Source: Novosphingobium profundi
GTDB lineage: Bacteria > Pseudomonadota > Alphaproteobacteria > Sphingomonadales > Sphingomonadaceae
Assembly: GCF_018491765.1 (NCBI RefSeq)
Contig: NZ_JABWCU010000007.1
Coordinates: forward strand, 238,776-302,775
Length of the DNA stretch: 64,000 nt
Direction of reading: 5' to 3'
Below the pieces are notes generated by a model. It worked only from the letters and a program-made list of their open reading frames with translations, had not been told where the DNA came from and made no database searches. Of the stretch, positions 16,387-25,352 are shown one piece after another. The translations under genes and the position numbers were made by a program. Numbering within the stretch: the stretch's first letter is position 1; every line of letters begins with the position of its first letter.

Positions 16387-18869
16387 TGGATTTCTCCTGA
16401 CTGGTTGGGATACCGTGCGCAGGTGCGCGTTTCCCCTGGCCAGTTCTGGCCAGGGAACGAGGCGAGATAGTCGATTGCCCACTGCGCGCTGGTTCCTTGC
16501 AGGAACCGGGCGAGAAACGGCGTGCCTCCGGCCTGAGTAAGCAAAGTGTCGATACGCGCCTGACTGGCCGGATCCGACGCGCCGCAAAGCGCAAGCGCCA
16601 GCGGACCAAGCCCGAGTTCGAAGAGACGATTGCCGCGCGCCGATTGGAGATAGTAGTCCCGCTTGGGCGTCGCCCGGGCGAGAAGATTGATCTGACGTGC
16701 GTTCAGCCCGAAGCGTTCGTAGATTTCCCGGCTTCCCGGTTCGAGCGCGCGGTCATTGGGCAGGAGAATACGCTGGGGACAGCTTTCAAGGATCGCGGGC
16801 GCAATCGGGGAATTTGCGATGTCGGAAAGACTCTGCGTCGCGAAGAGGACCGATACGTTGCGTTTGCGCAGAACCTTGAGCCATTCGCGAATACGCGCAG
16901 CGAACAATGGGGAATCGAGGAAGATCCAGGCTTCGTCGAGGACCAGCAACGTCGGCCGTCCATCGAAGCGTTCCTCGAGGCGATGGAACAGGTAGTTGAG
17001 GACGGGCGCCACGGCTCCCGAGCGCCCCATCAATCCGTCGGTCTCGAAGCAATGCAGGTCCGAGAAATGAAGCGCGTCGTCGCTCGCATCGAGCAGCGCG
17101 CCATACGGGCCGTCGATCGTATAGGGCGAAAGTGCCGTTCGCAGCGACGAGGATTGAAGCAGCAGGCACAAACCGGTGAGCGTTCGCTCCGCTGCTGGCG
17201 CTCCCGAAAGACTGGTTAGCGCCGACCAGACCTGGTCCTTGATCTCCGGCGTGACGGTCACGTTTTCCTGCGCGAGCAACGCTGCGATCCATTCGGCAGC
17301 CCAGCCTCTTGCCGACAGATCATCGATCCTGCGCAGCGGTTGAAAGGCAAGGCCGCGGCCAGGTCCCTCGCCAGCCCCCAGATCTTGGTGCACCCCGCCG
17401 CAGGCAAGCACCATGGCACGCGCTGAAAGCCCCTTGTCGAAAACATAGATCTGCGCATCTCGATAGCGCCGAAACTGCATCATCATGAAAGCCAGCAGCA
17501 CCGACTTTCCGGCGCCCGTCGGTCCCGCCACAAACATGTGTCCGACATCGCCGACATGGGTAGAAAGCCGAAACGGTGTCGAGCCGGACGTGCGCGCATG
17601 GAAGAGCGGACTGGCGCGCAGATGCGAATTGCGGGCCGGACCTGCCCAGATGGCCGAGAGAGGCATCAGATGCGCTAGGTTGAGCGTGTGCATCAACGGC
17701 TGGCGAACGTTGGCGTAGACATGGCCTGGAATTGACGAGAGCCAGGCCTCGACCGCGTTGACACGTTCGCGCACCGTGGTGAAACCGAGGCCTCCAAGCA
17801 CCCGCTCTATCTGACGCATGCGCTCGTCGACGGTTTCGCTCTTCGAAGCCGTCAGCGTGATCGTCGTTGCCATGTAGCCAAAGGCCACATGATTTCCTCC
17901 CAAGGCCTGCAAGGCGAGATCTGCATCGAGGACCTTGTTGTCCGCATCGCTATCGAGCAACTGGCTCGGCGTGTTGTAGAGAACCTCGCGCAGCATCGTG
18001 CCAATGGACTTGCGCTTGTTGAACCATTGCCGTCGCAGGCGGGTCAGGGCCCGGGTCGCTTCGTCCTTGTCCATCGCGATGAAGCGGGTGACCCAGCGGT
18101 AGGGAAAGTCGAGGCCGTTAAGCGCGTCGAGGAGCGCGGGACGGCTGACATTTGGGTAACCAAGGACCGATAGAGTTCGCAAATGCCGACCGCCAAGTTG
18201 CGGCTCGAGCCCACCGACCAGCGGCGTATCGACAAGCACGGCGTCGAGATACATCGGCGTTTCGGGGACACGGACCGAATGCTCGCGATCCGAAATGGTC
18301 CGATGCAAAAAGGTTAAAAGCTCGCCGTTCTCGAGCGCCCGGACTTCAGGCATGAACCCTGCGAACAAATCGAGCGCGCGATCCGTCTCCGCCGTAAAAT
18401 TCGCCATGGCCACTCGCCAGTCGCGTGCCTTGCTCCCATCTCCCGTTTCCAGGAAGTGCCGCCCAGCCGCGTCCTCGCTGTCCGCAGGTGGCATCCAGGT
18501 CAGACTGAGGTGGAAGCGGCTTTCGAAATGACGTCCTTCAGCCGTGAATGCCGCGCGCCGCTCCCGATCCACGAGCCAGCTTGCAGGATCGGGGAAGTCA
18601 TCATCGGGATAGGCCATGGCTTCACGCCGCTCGGCCTCGAAGAACAGCGCCCAGCCCGAACCGAAACGACGCAGCACGTTATTGGCCCGCGCTGCGACCG
18701 CAACCAGGCCAGCTTCGGTCGTCGATTCCAGATCCGGACCACGAAACGAGAGGACACGCAGGAAACTGCCATCCTTATTGAGAACGATGCCGGGGGCAAC
18801 AAGCGCGGCCCATGGCAGATGATCGGCCAGACGCCCTGCCCGGCTCGCGTATTCGCGAAGGTTCAGCAT
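16383..18869 (-). CDS. trbE: Conjugal transfer ATPase TrbE (VirB4-like)
   Basis: 828 residues, full family length. N-terminal CagE/VirB4 domain (LREYASRAGRLADHLPWAALVAPGIVLNKDGSFLR) is followed by the RecA-like ATPase domain: Walker A GPTGAGKS near residue 450 and Walker B LLVLDEAWIFLDSP near 645, then FATQSLSDIANS, a conserved VirB4 motif. It energises pilus assembly and substrate transfer at the inner membrane. Its start overlaps the end of trbD by 7 bases. Confidence 0.96.
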   Translation of the reverse strand: MLNLREYASRAGRLADHLPWAALVAPGIVLNKDGSFLRVLSFRGPDLESTTEAGLVAVAARANNVLRRFGSGWALFFEAERREAMAYPDDDFPDPASWLVDRERRAAFTAEGRHFESRFHLSLTWMPPADSEDAAGRHFLETGDGSKARDWRVAMANFTAETDRALDLFAGFMPEVRALENGELLTFLHRTISDREHSVRVPETPMYLDAVLVDTPLVGGLEPQLGGRHLRTLSVLGYPNVSRPALLDALNGLDFPYRWVTRFIAMDKDEATRALTRLRRQWFNKRKSIGTMLREVLYNTPSQLLDSDADNKVLDADLALQALGGNHVAFGYMATTITLTASKSETVDERMRQIERVLGGLGFTTVRERVNAVEAWLSSIPGHVYANVRQPLMHTLNLAHLMPLSAIWAGPARNSHLRASPLFHARTSGSTPFRLSTHVGDVGHMFVAGPTGAGKSVLLAFMMMQFRRYRDAQIYVFDKGLSARAMVLACGGVHQDLGAGEGPGRGLAFQPLRRIDDLSARGWAAEWIAALLAQENVTVTPEIKDQVWSALTSLSGAPAAERTLTGLCLLLQSSSLRTALSPYTIDGPYGALLDASDDALHFSDLHCFETDGLMGRSGAVAPVLNYLFHRLEERFDGRPTLLVLDEAWIFLDSPLFAARIREWLKVLRKRNVSVLFATQSLSDIANSPIAPAILESCPQRILLPNDRALEPGSREIYERFGLNARQINLLARATPKRDYYLQSARGNRLFELGLGPLALALCGASDPASQARIDTLLTQAGGTPFLARFLQGTSAQWAIDYLASFPGQNWPGETRTCARYPNQSGEIQ

Positions 18870-19132
18870 GGAAAATACCCCTTCTGGCGAAGGTGGCGCA
18901 GAAGGACCGGCGCGAAATGCGGGTCGCGGCGCGCGGCAAGGACCGAGAGGCTATGCCCGCAGGCCCAGATGACGAGGCCGGCCAGCCACTGCTGCAATCC
19001 CAGGCCCACCGCCATTGCCAGCGTCCCGTTGACGATGGCGAGACCTCGCGGTGCCCCCGCCAGCAGGATCGGAACGGAAAGGCTTGCATGGACAGGGACC
19101 TCGAAGCCCTCGGGCTGGCCAGCCGTGCTCAT
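18863..19132 (-). CDS. trbD: Conjugal transfer protein TrbD (VirB3-like)
   Basis: 89 residues. GFEVPVHASLSVPILLAGAPRGLAIVNG is the VirB3 signature, followed by hydrophobic segments (LAMAVGLGLQQWLAGLVIWACGHSL) and a short cytoplasmic end RDPHFAPVLLRHLRQKGYF. VirB3 proteins work as partners of the VirB4 ATPase, here TrbE directly downstream. ATGA overlap with trbC. Confidence 0.93.
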   Translation of the reverse strand: MSTAGQPEGFEVPVHASLSVPILLAGAPRGLAIVNGTLAMAVGLGLQQWLAGLVIWACGHSLSVLAARRDPHFAPVLLRHLRQKGYFPC

Positions 19133-19470
19133 GCGATCAGCGCTCCGCCGCCAAAGCTGAAGAATGAGAGGAAGAAGCTGGATGCCGCAAAGGCGATTGA
19201 GAGCCCGAATACGATCTGGATCAGCCGGCGAAAGCCCCCTGCCGTCTCACCAAACGCCAGGGTAAGACCAGTCATGATGATGATAATGACCGCAACGATC
19301 TTGGCGACAGGCCCCTGGACCGATTCGAGAATCTGCTCGAGTGGCTCCTCCCAGGGCATGCCCGTCCCCGAAGCCCATGCCGGAACTGCGAGGCTGAGGC
19401 CGACTGCCGATGCAAGAAGGGCCCTCGCCGGGCTTGGCAAGGTGCGAAGCGTGATTGAACGTGAAATCAT
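19129..19470 (-). CDS. trbC: Conjugal transfer pilin TrbC (VirB2-like)
   Basis: 113 residues: a long signal sequence (about 40 residues, ALLASAVGLSLAVPAWASG) and two membrane helices (VAKIVAVIIIIMTGLTLAFG and LIQIVFGLSIAFAASSFFLSFF) around a short loop, the typical prepilin design. The ATG at 19470 follows AAAGGAGAATGACGCC, which contains the stop region of trbB; an earlier in-frame extension to 19605 overlaps trbB and is not used. Pilin maturation by a TraF-type peptidase would be expected, but no TraF gene is in the window. Confidence 0.93.
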   Translation of the reverse strand: MISRSITLRTLPSPARALLASAVGLSLAVPAWASGTGMPWEEPLEQILESVQGPVAKIVAVIIIIMTGLTLAFGETAGGFRRLIQIVFGLSIAFAASSFFLSFFSFGGGALIA

Positions 19471-19474
19471 GGCG

Positions 19475-20461
19475 TCATTCTCCTTTTCGTGTGGGGGAAA
19501 CGTGCATGTCGGTAAGGCTGTATTCGGCCGTGACCGGGTCGAGACCGTCGACCCGCACGACCTCGCCGATCCGCCGGAAGCGGCCGCGCCCGGCGATGAA
19601 GACAACTATGTCGATGGCATCGGCGATTAGATGGCGCGGGACCGTCACGACAGCTTCCTGGACCAGCCCTTCAAGCCGTCGCAGGGCAGCGGCCGCGCCA
19701 TTCGCATGTATCGTCGCAATCCCGCCGGGATGGCCCGTATTCCAGGCCTTGAGCATGTCGAGTGCTTCGCCCCCGCGCACTTCGCCCACCACAATCCGGT
19801 CTGGCCGCAGGCGCAGGGTCGAGCGAACGAGATCCGAAATCGATACCGTTCCGGCCCGCGTGCGCAACGCAACGGTATCGGGCGCTGGACATTGCAGTTC
19901 GCGGGTATCTTCGATCAGGATAATGCGCTCACCAAGCGCCGCCATCTCGGCGAGCAGCGCGTTGGCCAGCGTCGTCTTGCCCGAAGAGGTTCCGCCAACG
20001 ATCAGGACATTCGAGCGTTCGGCCACGGCGAGGCGTAATATGTCCGCCTCTTTCTTACCCATGACCGCATCGCGTACGTAGTCTTCAAGAAGATAAACCC
20101 GAGAGGCCGGTTTGCGAATGGCGAAGCACGGCGCGCTCGTGACCGGCGGGAGCACCCCTTCAAAGCGCTCACCCCCGCCCTGTTCGCGCAGCGGCAGTTC
20201 AGCGGATACGATCGGCCGGGTGGCATGCGCTTCGCTTTGGATATGGCTTGCAACGAGCCGGACGATCCGCTCCGCCTGCTCGGGATCGATGCGGATGTCT
20301 GTATCGACCCTGCCCTCCCCGAGCATGTCGACGCGCAGCGCCCCATCAGGATTGACCATGATCTCAATGACGCGCGGATCCCGCAGCGCAGCCACGATTG
20401 CAGGCCCCATGGCACTCTCGAGCATCGCCCGCAGGCGCGCATGGCTCTGACCGGTCCTCAA
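19475..20461 (-). CDS. trbB: Conjugal transfer ATPase TrbB (VirB11-like)
   Basis: 328 residues. N-terminal domain (VIEIMVNPDGALRVDMLGEG) and C-terminal RecA-like domain with Walker A GGTSSGKTTLANALL near 157, Asp box LIEDTRELQCPAPD, Walker B region LRPDRIVVGEVRGGEALDMLKAWNTGHPGGIATIHANGA. This is a hexameric secretion ATPase. The start is a TTG at 20461 overlapping the copG stop as TTGA; a later ATG would remove residues conserved in TrbB (MLESAMGPAIV), so the TTG seems real. Confidence 0.95.
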   Translation of the reverse strand: MRTGQSHARLRAMLESAMGPAIVAALRDPRVIEIMVNPDGALRVDMLGEGRVDTDIRIDPEQAERIVRLVASHIQSEAHATRPIVSAELPLREQGGGERFEGVLPPVTSAPCFAIRKPASRVYLLEDYVRDAVMGKKEADILRLAVAERSNVLIVGGTSSGKTTLANALLAEMAALGERIILIEDTRELQCPAPDTVALRTRAGTVSISDLVRSTLRLRPDRIVVGEVRGGEALDMLKAWNTGHPGGIATIHANGAAAALRRLEGLVQEAVVTVPRHLIADAIDIVVFIAGRGRFRRIGEVVRVDGLDPVTAEYSLTDMHVSPTRKGE

Positions 20462-20862
20462 TGACCTGCTCCGGGGGCGAGCGTTCGCCGCCCCTGCCCA
20501 ACCTGGCGGGCGACTTGAGCAAGGAAGGCCTCGAAACGCCTGGCAGCTGCCGCGCGGCCAGCCTTGTCATCTTCGGCAAGCGGCGGATGGATCGCGAGTT
20601 CGTAGCGAATGAACAGCGCGAGCGTCTCAAGTTCGATCTGGCTGTCGCGCTGCAACCGTTCGAGCAAGGTGGCGATGCGATCGAGTCGCCGACCAAAGCG
20701 CTCGTCGAGTTCAGACCGCGCTTGCCGATCCAGCCAGGCGGTCAACGCCTGAGCGAGAATATCTGACTTCGAGGTACCGGGCTGGCGAGCGAGTTCGACG
20801 AGGCGTTCGCTCGTTGACCTGGGCAAGAAAAGCTGGTGGCGGACTTTGGCGGCCATGGTCAC
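20458..20862 (-). CDS. CopG/ribbon-helix-helix family regulator of the conjugation operon
   Basis: 134 residues. The first 50 (KVRHQLFLPRSTSERLVELARQPGTSKSDILAQALTAWLDRQ) form a ribbon-helix-helix DNA-binding domain; the rest is a helical region (LDRIATLLERLQRDSQIELETLALFIRYELA). CopG-type genes between traG and trbB are constant in these ICEs and may regulate the trb operon or act at oriT. It overlaps traG (4 bases) and trbB (TTGA). Confidence 0.88.
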   Translation of the reverse strand: MTMAAKVRHQLFLPRSTSERLVELARQPGTSKSDILAQALTAWLDRQARSELDERFGRRLDRIATLLERLQRDSQIELETLALFIRYELAIHPPLAEDDKAGRAAAARRFEAFLAQVARQVGQGRRTLAPGAGH

Positions 20863-22928
20863 AGTTCCAGTTCGAACTGCTGCGCGCGCTCGGCGCCCAT
20901 CGTATAGGTCGCATTGACCAGGCGCTGCTGGACCATCTTGTCCATCGCCTGCTTTTCCGCTGCGAAATTGTCGGTTTCGTCGAGCCCTAGAAGGTCATCG
21001 CTCACTTGCGGTTCGACACTGGCGTGATCCGGCTCATCATCGGGCTGGCGCTGCTGATCGACGCCGCCATCGTTCTGCTCGCTGACTTTTGCATCATCGG
21101 AAATTTCACACGATGAGGCCGAGGCGTGGTCGTCCCGCGCCAATCTTTGATCAATCGAACGCACCTCGTCCTGCCAGTCGGATGAACGACTTTCGGGGCT
21201 GTCCGGATATTTCCCTTCCCCCAAAGCTGGCGGAGCCTGAACGCGCCGCGTGAATGCGCTATCTTGATAATAGCGCAGCTTTTTGGCCCGGATCGGCGGC
21301 ATACCCGAAACCAGCACGAGTTCGTCGTCAGGATCGAGTTGGAGTATTTCGCCGGGCGTCAGGAGCGCCCGCGCGGTTTCCTGTCGGCTGACCATGACGT
21401 GCGATAGCCAAACGGCGAGCCTGTGCCCGGCGTAATTGCGCATCGCGCGCTGCTCGGTTGCCGTGCCCAACGCATCGGAAATGCGCTTAGCGGTCCGCTC
21501 GTCGTTTGCCGCAAAGGCAACACGGACATGACAGTTGTCGAGGATGGAGTTGTGCTCTCCATAAGCCTTCTCAATCTGGTTGAGGCTCTGCGCGATGAGG
21601 AATGCGCGCACGCCGTACCCTGCGAGAAATGCGAGGCTCGTCTCGAAGAAGTCGAGACGCCCGAGTGCTGGAAATTCATCAAGCATAAGAAGCAGGCGAT
21701 GGCGTGTCTTGGCCTTTTCATCAGCCTTGCGATCACCAGGCAGCTCTTCGGTGAGACGGCGTCCGATCTGGTTCAGAACGAGCCGGATGAGGGGCTTTGT
21801 GCGGCTGATGTCAGAGGGGGGCACGACGAGGTAGAGCGAAACCGGGTAGTGCGCCTCGACCAGGTCCGCGATGCGCCAATCCGAGGCGGACGTCATCGCC
21901 GAGACGATGGGGTCGCGGTAGAGCCCCAGGAAGGACATCGCGGTCGAAAGCACGCCCGACTGTTCGTTCACCGACTTGTTGAGGACTTCGCGTGCGGCCG
22001 AGGCCACTACCGGATGAACGCGCGGCTTCTCCTCGCTACCGAGATGGTTTGTCGCCATCATCGCGTGCAACGTCGCGACGAAGCTGCGCGAAGGATCGGA
22101 CAGGAACATTGCAACGCCCGAGAGCGTCTTGTCCGCTTCCGCATAAAGAACGTGAAGGATCGCCCCGACCAGCAACGAATGGCTGGTCTTCTCCCAATGC
22201 CCGCGCCGCTCCAGTGCCCCTTCGGGATCGACGAGAATGTCGGCGATGTTCTGTACATCGCGCACTTCAAAGAGGCCGCGCCGCACCTCGATCAACGGAT
22301 TGTAGCGCGCTGAGTGGGGGTCGGTCGGGTTAAAGAGCAGGCAATGCGAGAAGCGCGAGCGCCATCCTGCCGTCAATTGCCAATTCTCACCCTTGATATC
22401 GTGGATGACGGCCGAGCCGGTCCAGCTCAGCAGCGTAGGAATGACAAGACCCACGCCCTTGCCAGACCGGGTGGGCGCAAAGGCCATGACATGTTCAGCG
22501 CCGTCATGGCGCAGATAGCCCCGGTCTAGGCGACCGAGGAAGACGCCGCGGTCAGCCAGTACACCGGCCGCACGAATATCCCGGCGCGTAGCCCAGCGCG
22601 CCGAACCATAGGTGGTAACATGGCGACGTTGGCGAGCTCGCCAGACCGACCCCGCGACAGCCGCCGCAAAAGCCAACAGCCCGCTTGCAGCCGCCATTGC
22701 GCCAGCCGTTTCGAAAACTTCCGGCGCGTACGCTTCAAATTGGAACCACCAGACGAACAGAGACCAGGGCCTATAAACACGCAAACCGGCAAGATGGACC
22801 ACCGGGGATCCCAACTCGGACTGGTATGCGAGCTGAGCCGCAGCCCATTGGGTTGCGGCCCAGACACCACAAAGAATGACGAGAAAAACGATGGCCATCT
22901 GGCCGATCAGCAGCTTTGTCGGGGTCAT
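20859..22928 (-). CDS. traG: Type IV coupling protein TraG (VirD4-like)
   Basis: 689 residues. Two N-terminal membrane helices (LIGQMAIVFLVILCGVWAATQ and AAASGLLAFAAAVAGSVWRA), then a TraD/VirD4 ATPase with Walker A PTRSGKGVGLVIPTLL near 154 and Walker B LLLMLDEFPALGRLDFFE near 414. The C-terminal 120 residues are acidic and low-complexity. T4CPs deliver the relaxase-DNA complex to the channel. It is the first gene of the visible operon (RBS GGAGACAGGC before the ATG); no relaxase gene precedes it. Confidence 0.95.
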   Translation of the reverse strand: MTPTKLLIGQMAIVFLVILCGVWAATQWAAAQLAYQSELGSPVVHLAGLRVYRPWSLFVWWFQFEAYAPEVFETAGAMAAASGLLAFAAAVAGSVWRARQRRHVTTYGSARWATRRDIRAAGVLADRGVFLGRLDRGYLRHDGAEHVMAFAPTRSGKGVGLVIPTLLSWTGSAVIHDIKGENWQLTAGWRSRFSHCLLFNPTDPHSARYNPLIEVRRGLFEVRDVQNIADILVDPEGALERRGHWEKTSHSLLVGAILHVLYAEADKTLSGVAMFLSDPSRSFVATLHAMMATNHLGSEEKPRVHPVVASAAREVLNKSVNEQSGVLSTAMSFLGLYRDPIVSAMTSASDWRIADLVEAHYPVSLYLVVPPSDISRTKPLIRLVLNQIGRRLTEELPGDRKADEKAKTRHRLLLMLDEFPALGRLDFFETSLAFLAGYGVRAFLIAQSLNQIEKAYGEHNSILDNCHVRVAFAANDERTAKRISDALGTATEQRAMRNYAGHRLAVWLSHVMVSRQETARALLTPGEILQLDPDDELVLVSGMPPIRAKKLRYYQDSAFTRRVQAPPALGEGKYPDSPESRSSDWQDEVRSIDQRLARDDHASASSCEISDDAKVSEQNDGGVDQQRQPDDEPDHASVEPQVSDDLLGLDETDNFAAEKQAMDKMVQQRLVNATYTMGAERAQQFELEL

Positions 22929-23289
22929 GCCTGTCTCCAGAGTTCACGTACGGGTCGTGAATCTGAAACAGTTTCCCTCGAAACCCTTGGACCAGGCAGC
23001 CCTGCTGTGGGGTCAGACCATACCTTTGCGGTGACGATCAACCTGCGACGAACGAGCGCAAGGACCTGGCGCGGCAGAACACGCAATTCACTGGGCTCGG
23101 TCGCTGCGCCGCTCGATGCCGACGTCAGGAATGACTGTGCAACATATGGCCCCCCCTAGAGCCATTTGATCGTGGCCTTTTGTCATCGCAGCGCGATCAA
23201 AATGAGCCTCACACCAAACTTTGCGCGACAGCCAAGTCAGCAAAAGCGCCGTTTTCCTAAAGGGTGCCAACTAGGTCTTGGTACGGACG
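22929..23289. other. Upstream region of the traG operon, no gene recognised
   Basis: About 360 bases between traG and the glutaredoxin-MauE gene. No frame shows relaxase or TraF-like sequence. It probably carries the promoter for the traG-trb operon; no convincing oriT inverted repeat was recognised by eye. Confidence 0.5.
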
Positions 23290-24063
23290 CTATGCGAGGA
23301 GAATCCACAGGCCCATGAGCACCATCATCACATTTTCGGTCAACGAGACAAAGCCCAACGGAACGTTCGAATTGCCACCGACACAAGCACACTTAAGTTC
23401 ACGTTTTTGGATGTATACCGCGTAGAATACCGAGATTGCGCCGATGGTCCCGATGAACAAGGCGATTGGCACCGATAACCAGCGAAGCACGTGTGCCGTC
23501 ATGAGAACTCCGGCCAGCCCTTCGCCGAACGGATAGAAATACGCGTAGGGCACCCAGCGCCGCGCGAGCAAATCGTAACTCAGAAACATAGTGGCGAAGC
23601 TGTCCACATCACGTAGCTTCTGCACGGCAAGCAAGCACATCGAAAGTGATATAAACAACTGGATTGCGGACGTCGTCACCAGCGCACCGGTTGCAAACCA
23701 GCTCACGGCAAGCGCCAGCGCGGCCCCCATTGCGAAGATCGCGAGCACGGGCTTGTAGGTGCTGGCTTCTGGGTCCTTCACCTTTTTGCCAAGGAATCGG
23801 CGCAGGTCATCGTAACCCCCAATTCTCTGGCCCTCGATGAACGTCTGTGGCGTCGTCTTGACGTCATAACGCGTTTTGAAGTCGTCGACCTGCTGACGGG
23901 TCTCAAGCCATTGGTCGTCAATCCGGTATCTCTCGCGACGAAGTAAAAAGATGGTCTTGAGCCCCCACGGGCAAATATGCTTTTCCATGACCATGCGGTA
24001 GACGACGGCCGACTTTTCCGCAGTGCCCGTCCTGCGCGGTTGCGCCTTGCTATGCTCATTCAT
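23290..24063 (-). CDS. Glutaredoxin-MauE/DoxX fusion, redox membrane protein
   Basis: 257 residues. Residues 20-95 look like glutaredoxin: HICPWGLKTIFLL with a single cysteine C31 (CPWG in place of CPYC), then KTTPQTFIEGQRIGGYDDLRRFLG with the cis-Pro and GG-D motifs. Residues 105-257 form four membrane helices of the MauE/DoxX redox class, with RELKCACVGGNSNVPLGFVSLTENVMM, whose CAC pair is probably redox active. MauE proteins support disulfide handling in the periplasm. The ATG at 24063 follows GAGGAGCGAAGA; a TTG 24 bases upstream is possible. It may be cargo of the element. Confidence 0.85.
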   Translation of the reverse strand: MNEHSKAQPRRTGTAEKSAVVYRMVMEKHICPWGLKTIFLLRRERYRIDDQWLETRQQVDDFKTRYDVKTTPQTFIEGQRIGGYDDLRRFLGKKVKDPEASTYKPVLAIFAMGAALALAVSWFATGALVTTSAIQLFISLSMCLLAVQKLRDVDSFATMFLSYDLLARRWVPYAYFYPFGEGLAGVLMTAHVLRWLSVPIALFIGTIGAISVFYAVYIQKRELKCACVGGNSNVPLGFVSLTENVMMVLMGLWILLA

Positions 24064-25133
24064 TCTTCGCTCCTCGTGCTGCGTCAAATCGCCTAGCTGG
24101 TGCGAACTGGAAGGTACGACTGGGTCTCGGCATCCCTCTTCTTTGGCGCCTACGGTCAGGAGAGTAAGACCCAGCCAGCCCTGCCCCTACCCGGGAGGAA
24201 ACGGGTTCATCGTCATCGGGCGAACCCAATCCAGCGGTCCCTGACCGATCGATTGCGCTGTGTCCGGCCACGAAAGGAACAAGTGTGCTCACTCGTCGCA
24301 TAACTAGGAATACCTCAGAAACACACGAGAGTTCCCCAGGCGCAACGCACCAATCCGGCGAACCGTCCAATTACGCGAACGGATAATGCAGAATGACCTG
24401 CGCCAGCGCCTGATAAACCCATCGCGAATAAAGCAGATCCTGCCGCCTACAGTACAAGCATGAAAACACTTGTTGGCTCAAACCCGGTGCATTTCTTCTT
24501 CTCCCAGTCCGACAGGACAGCGCATCGCCCCAAATGCGACCTCTCCCACGCCACGCTGGGCGCCGGTCATTCTATCGTGCTACGTCTTTGCCACTGCGTT
24601 CGGCGCGCCAAGGAGAGCATTCCATTGTGTTGAAAATGTTCAATATCAGGAACGCCAGCCACCTTCTCCTGGAGCGAGCGGGCTGGTCCTGCCGAAGGCT
24701 TTGACCGGACCATCGCCTTGCCGTCACCATGCGCCCTTGGCGCCGCGGCGACGTCTCCAGTCCTTGGCATTCCGACATCGGCAAGCAACCCGACTTTCAC
24801 GTGGGTTGAGTCCCTGACCTAGCCCGAAAAGCGCGAGCGTATCCACGCCGTGATAGAGGAAGTCGATCACGGTTGCGGGATGCACGCCGGAGGATCGGCC
24901 CCGTTTCGCGCGAACTGCCTGGTAGCATACCGCAGTGCCTGAGGCAGCTTGCTCAAATTTCCGCTCTGACCTCCTCTTGTCGCCCAGTGGATTGCGATCA
25001 GAGCGGATGATCTCGCCGCGCATGCCGAGCGGCTCCTCGCACAGGGGCGGAACCATGTTCGCCCTGCGGCCTTGATAACGCAAGCCATGCCACAAGGCAT
25101 CAAACATCCCCTTCACAAAAATGGAGACGACTC
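24064..25133. other. About 1.07 kb with no recognisable gene
   Basis: Several open frames of 58-130 codons exist (for example 24470-24817 plus, 24724-25116 minus) but none shows a family motif, a good ribosome binding site or consistent third-position GC. The base composition is lower in GC than the flanks up to about 24500. It may be a degraded end of the mobile element. Confidence 0.55.
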
Positions 25134-25352
25134 ATGATCGGCAAGATTATCGGCGCTGTGATCGGCAGGCATGCTGCGAAGAACATCGACGGCATCACTG
25201 GCACCTCGGGCACCATCATCGGGATCGCCGCCCCCACCTTGCTCAAGCGGATGGGCCCGATAGGCCTCATCACTCTCGCCGCCGGCGGCTACTTCTACAA
25301 GAAGCATTCCGAGCGCCGTGAAGCGCGCCGGGCAAGGCCCATCAGCCAATAG
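25134..25352 (+). CDS. Small glycine-rich membrane-associated protein
   Basis: 72 residues: MIGKIIGAVIGRHAAKNIDGITG, a hydrophobic Gly/Ile segment (TSGTIIGIAAPTLLKRMGPIGLITLAAGGYFYKK) and a basic tail SERREARRARPISQ. RBS GGAGACGACTC directly before the ATG. Small Gly-zipper proteins like this are common in sphingomonads without a known role. It stands alone after the gene-poor stretch. Confidence 0.6.
   Translation: MIGKIIGAVIGRHAAKNIDGITGTSGTIIGIAAPTLLKRMGPIGLITLAAGGYFYKKHSERREARRARPISQ

Larger units (their letters stand above)
9210..24063. mobile_element. tRNA-Gln-associated integrative element with trb-type T4SS, apparently truncated
   Basis: The region holds a tyrosine integrase next to a tRNA, an AlpA excision/transcription regulator, a DUF2274 protein, a complete VirB-like trb operon and the coupling protein TraG, all in the order seen in alphaproteobacterial ICEs. 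Relaxase, TraF protease, RepA and ParA genes that normally lie beyond traG are not here. I could not find a second copy of the tRNA 3' end, so the right border is unknown; 24063 includes the glutaredoxin-MauE gene only as possible cargo. Confidence 0.75.

Noticed and set aside
22929..23289. Relaxase 3' end upstream of traG
   Set aside because: No frame ends with the conserved relaxase tail or continues through the region.
24470..24817. Possible 115-residue gene in the gene-poor kilobase
   Set aside because: No ribosome binding site, Pro/Arg/Ser-rich, no recognisable domain.
24724..25116. Possible 130-residue minus-strand gene
   Set aside because: No family similarity and poor start context; could be a remnant but cannot be supported.
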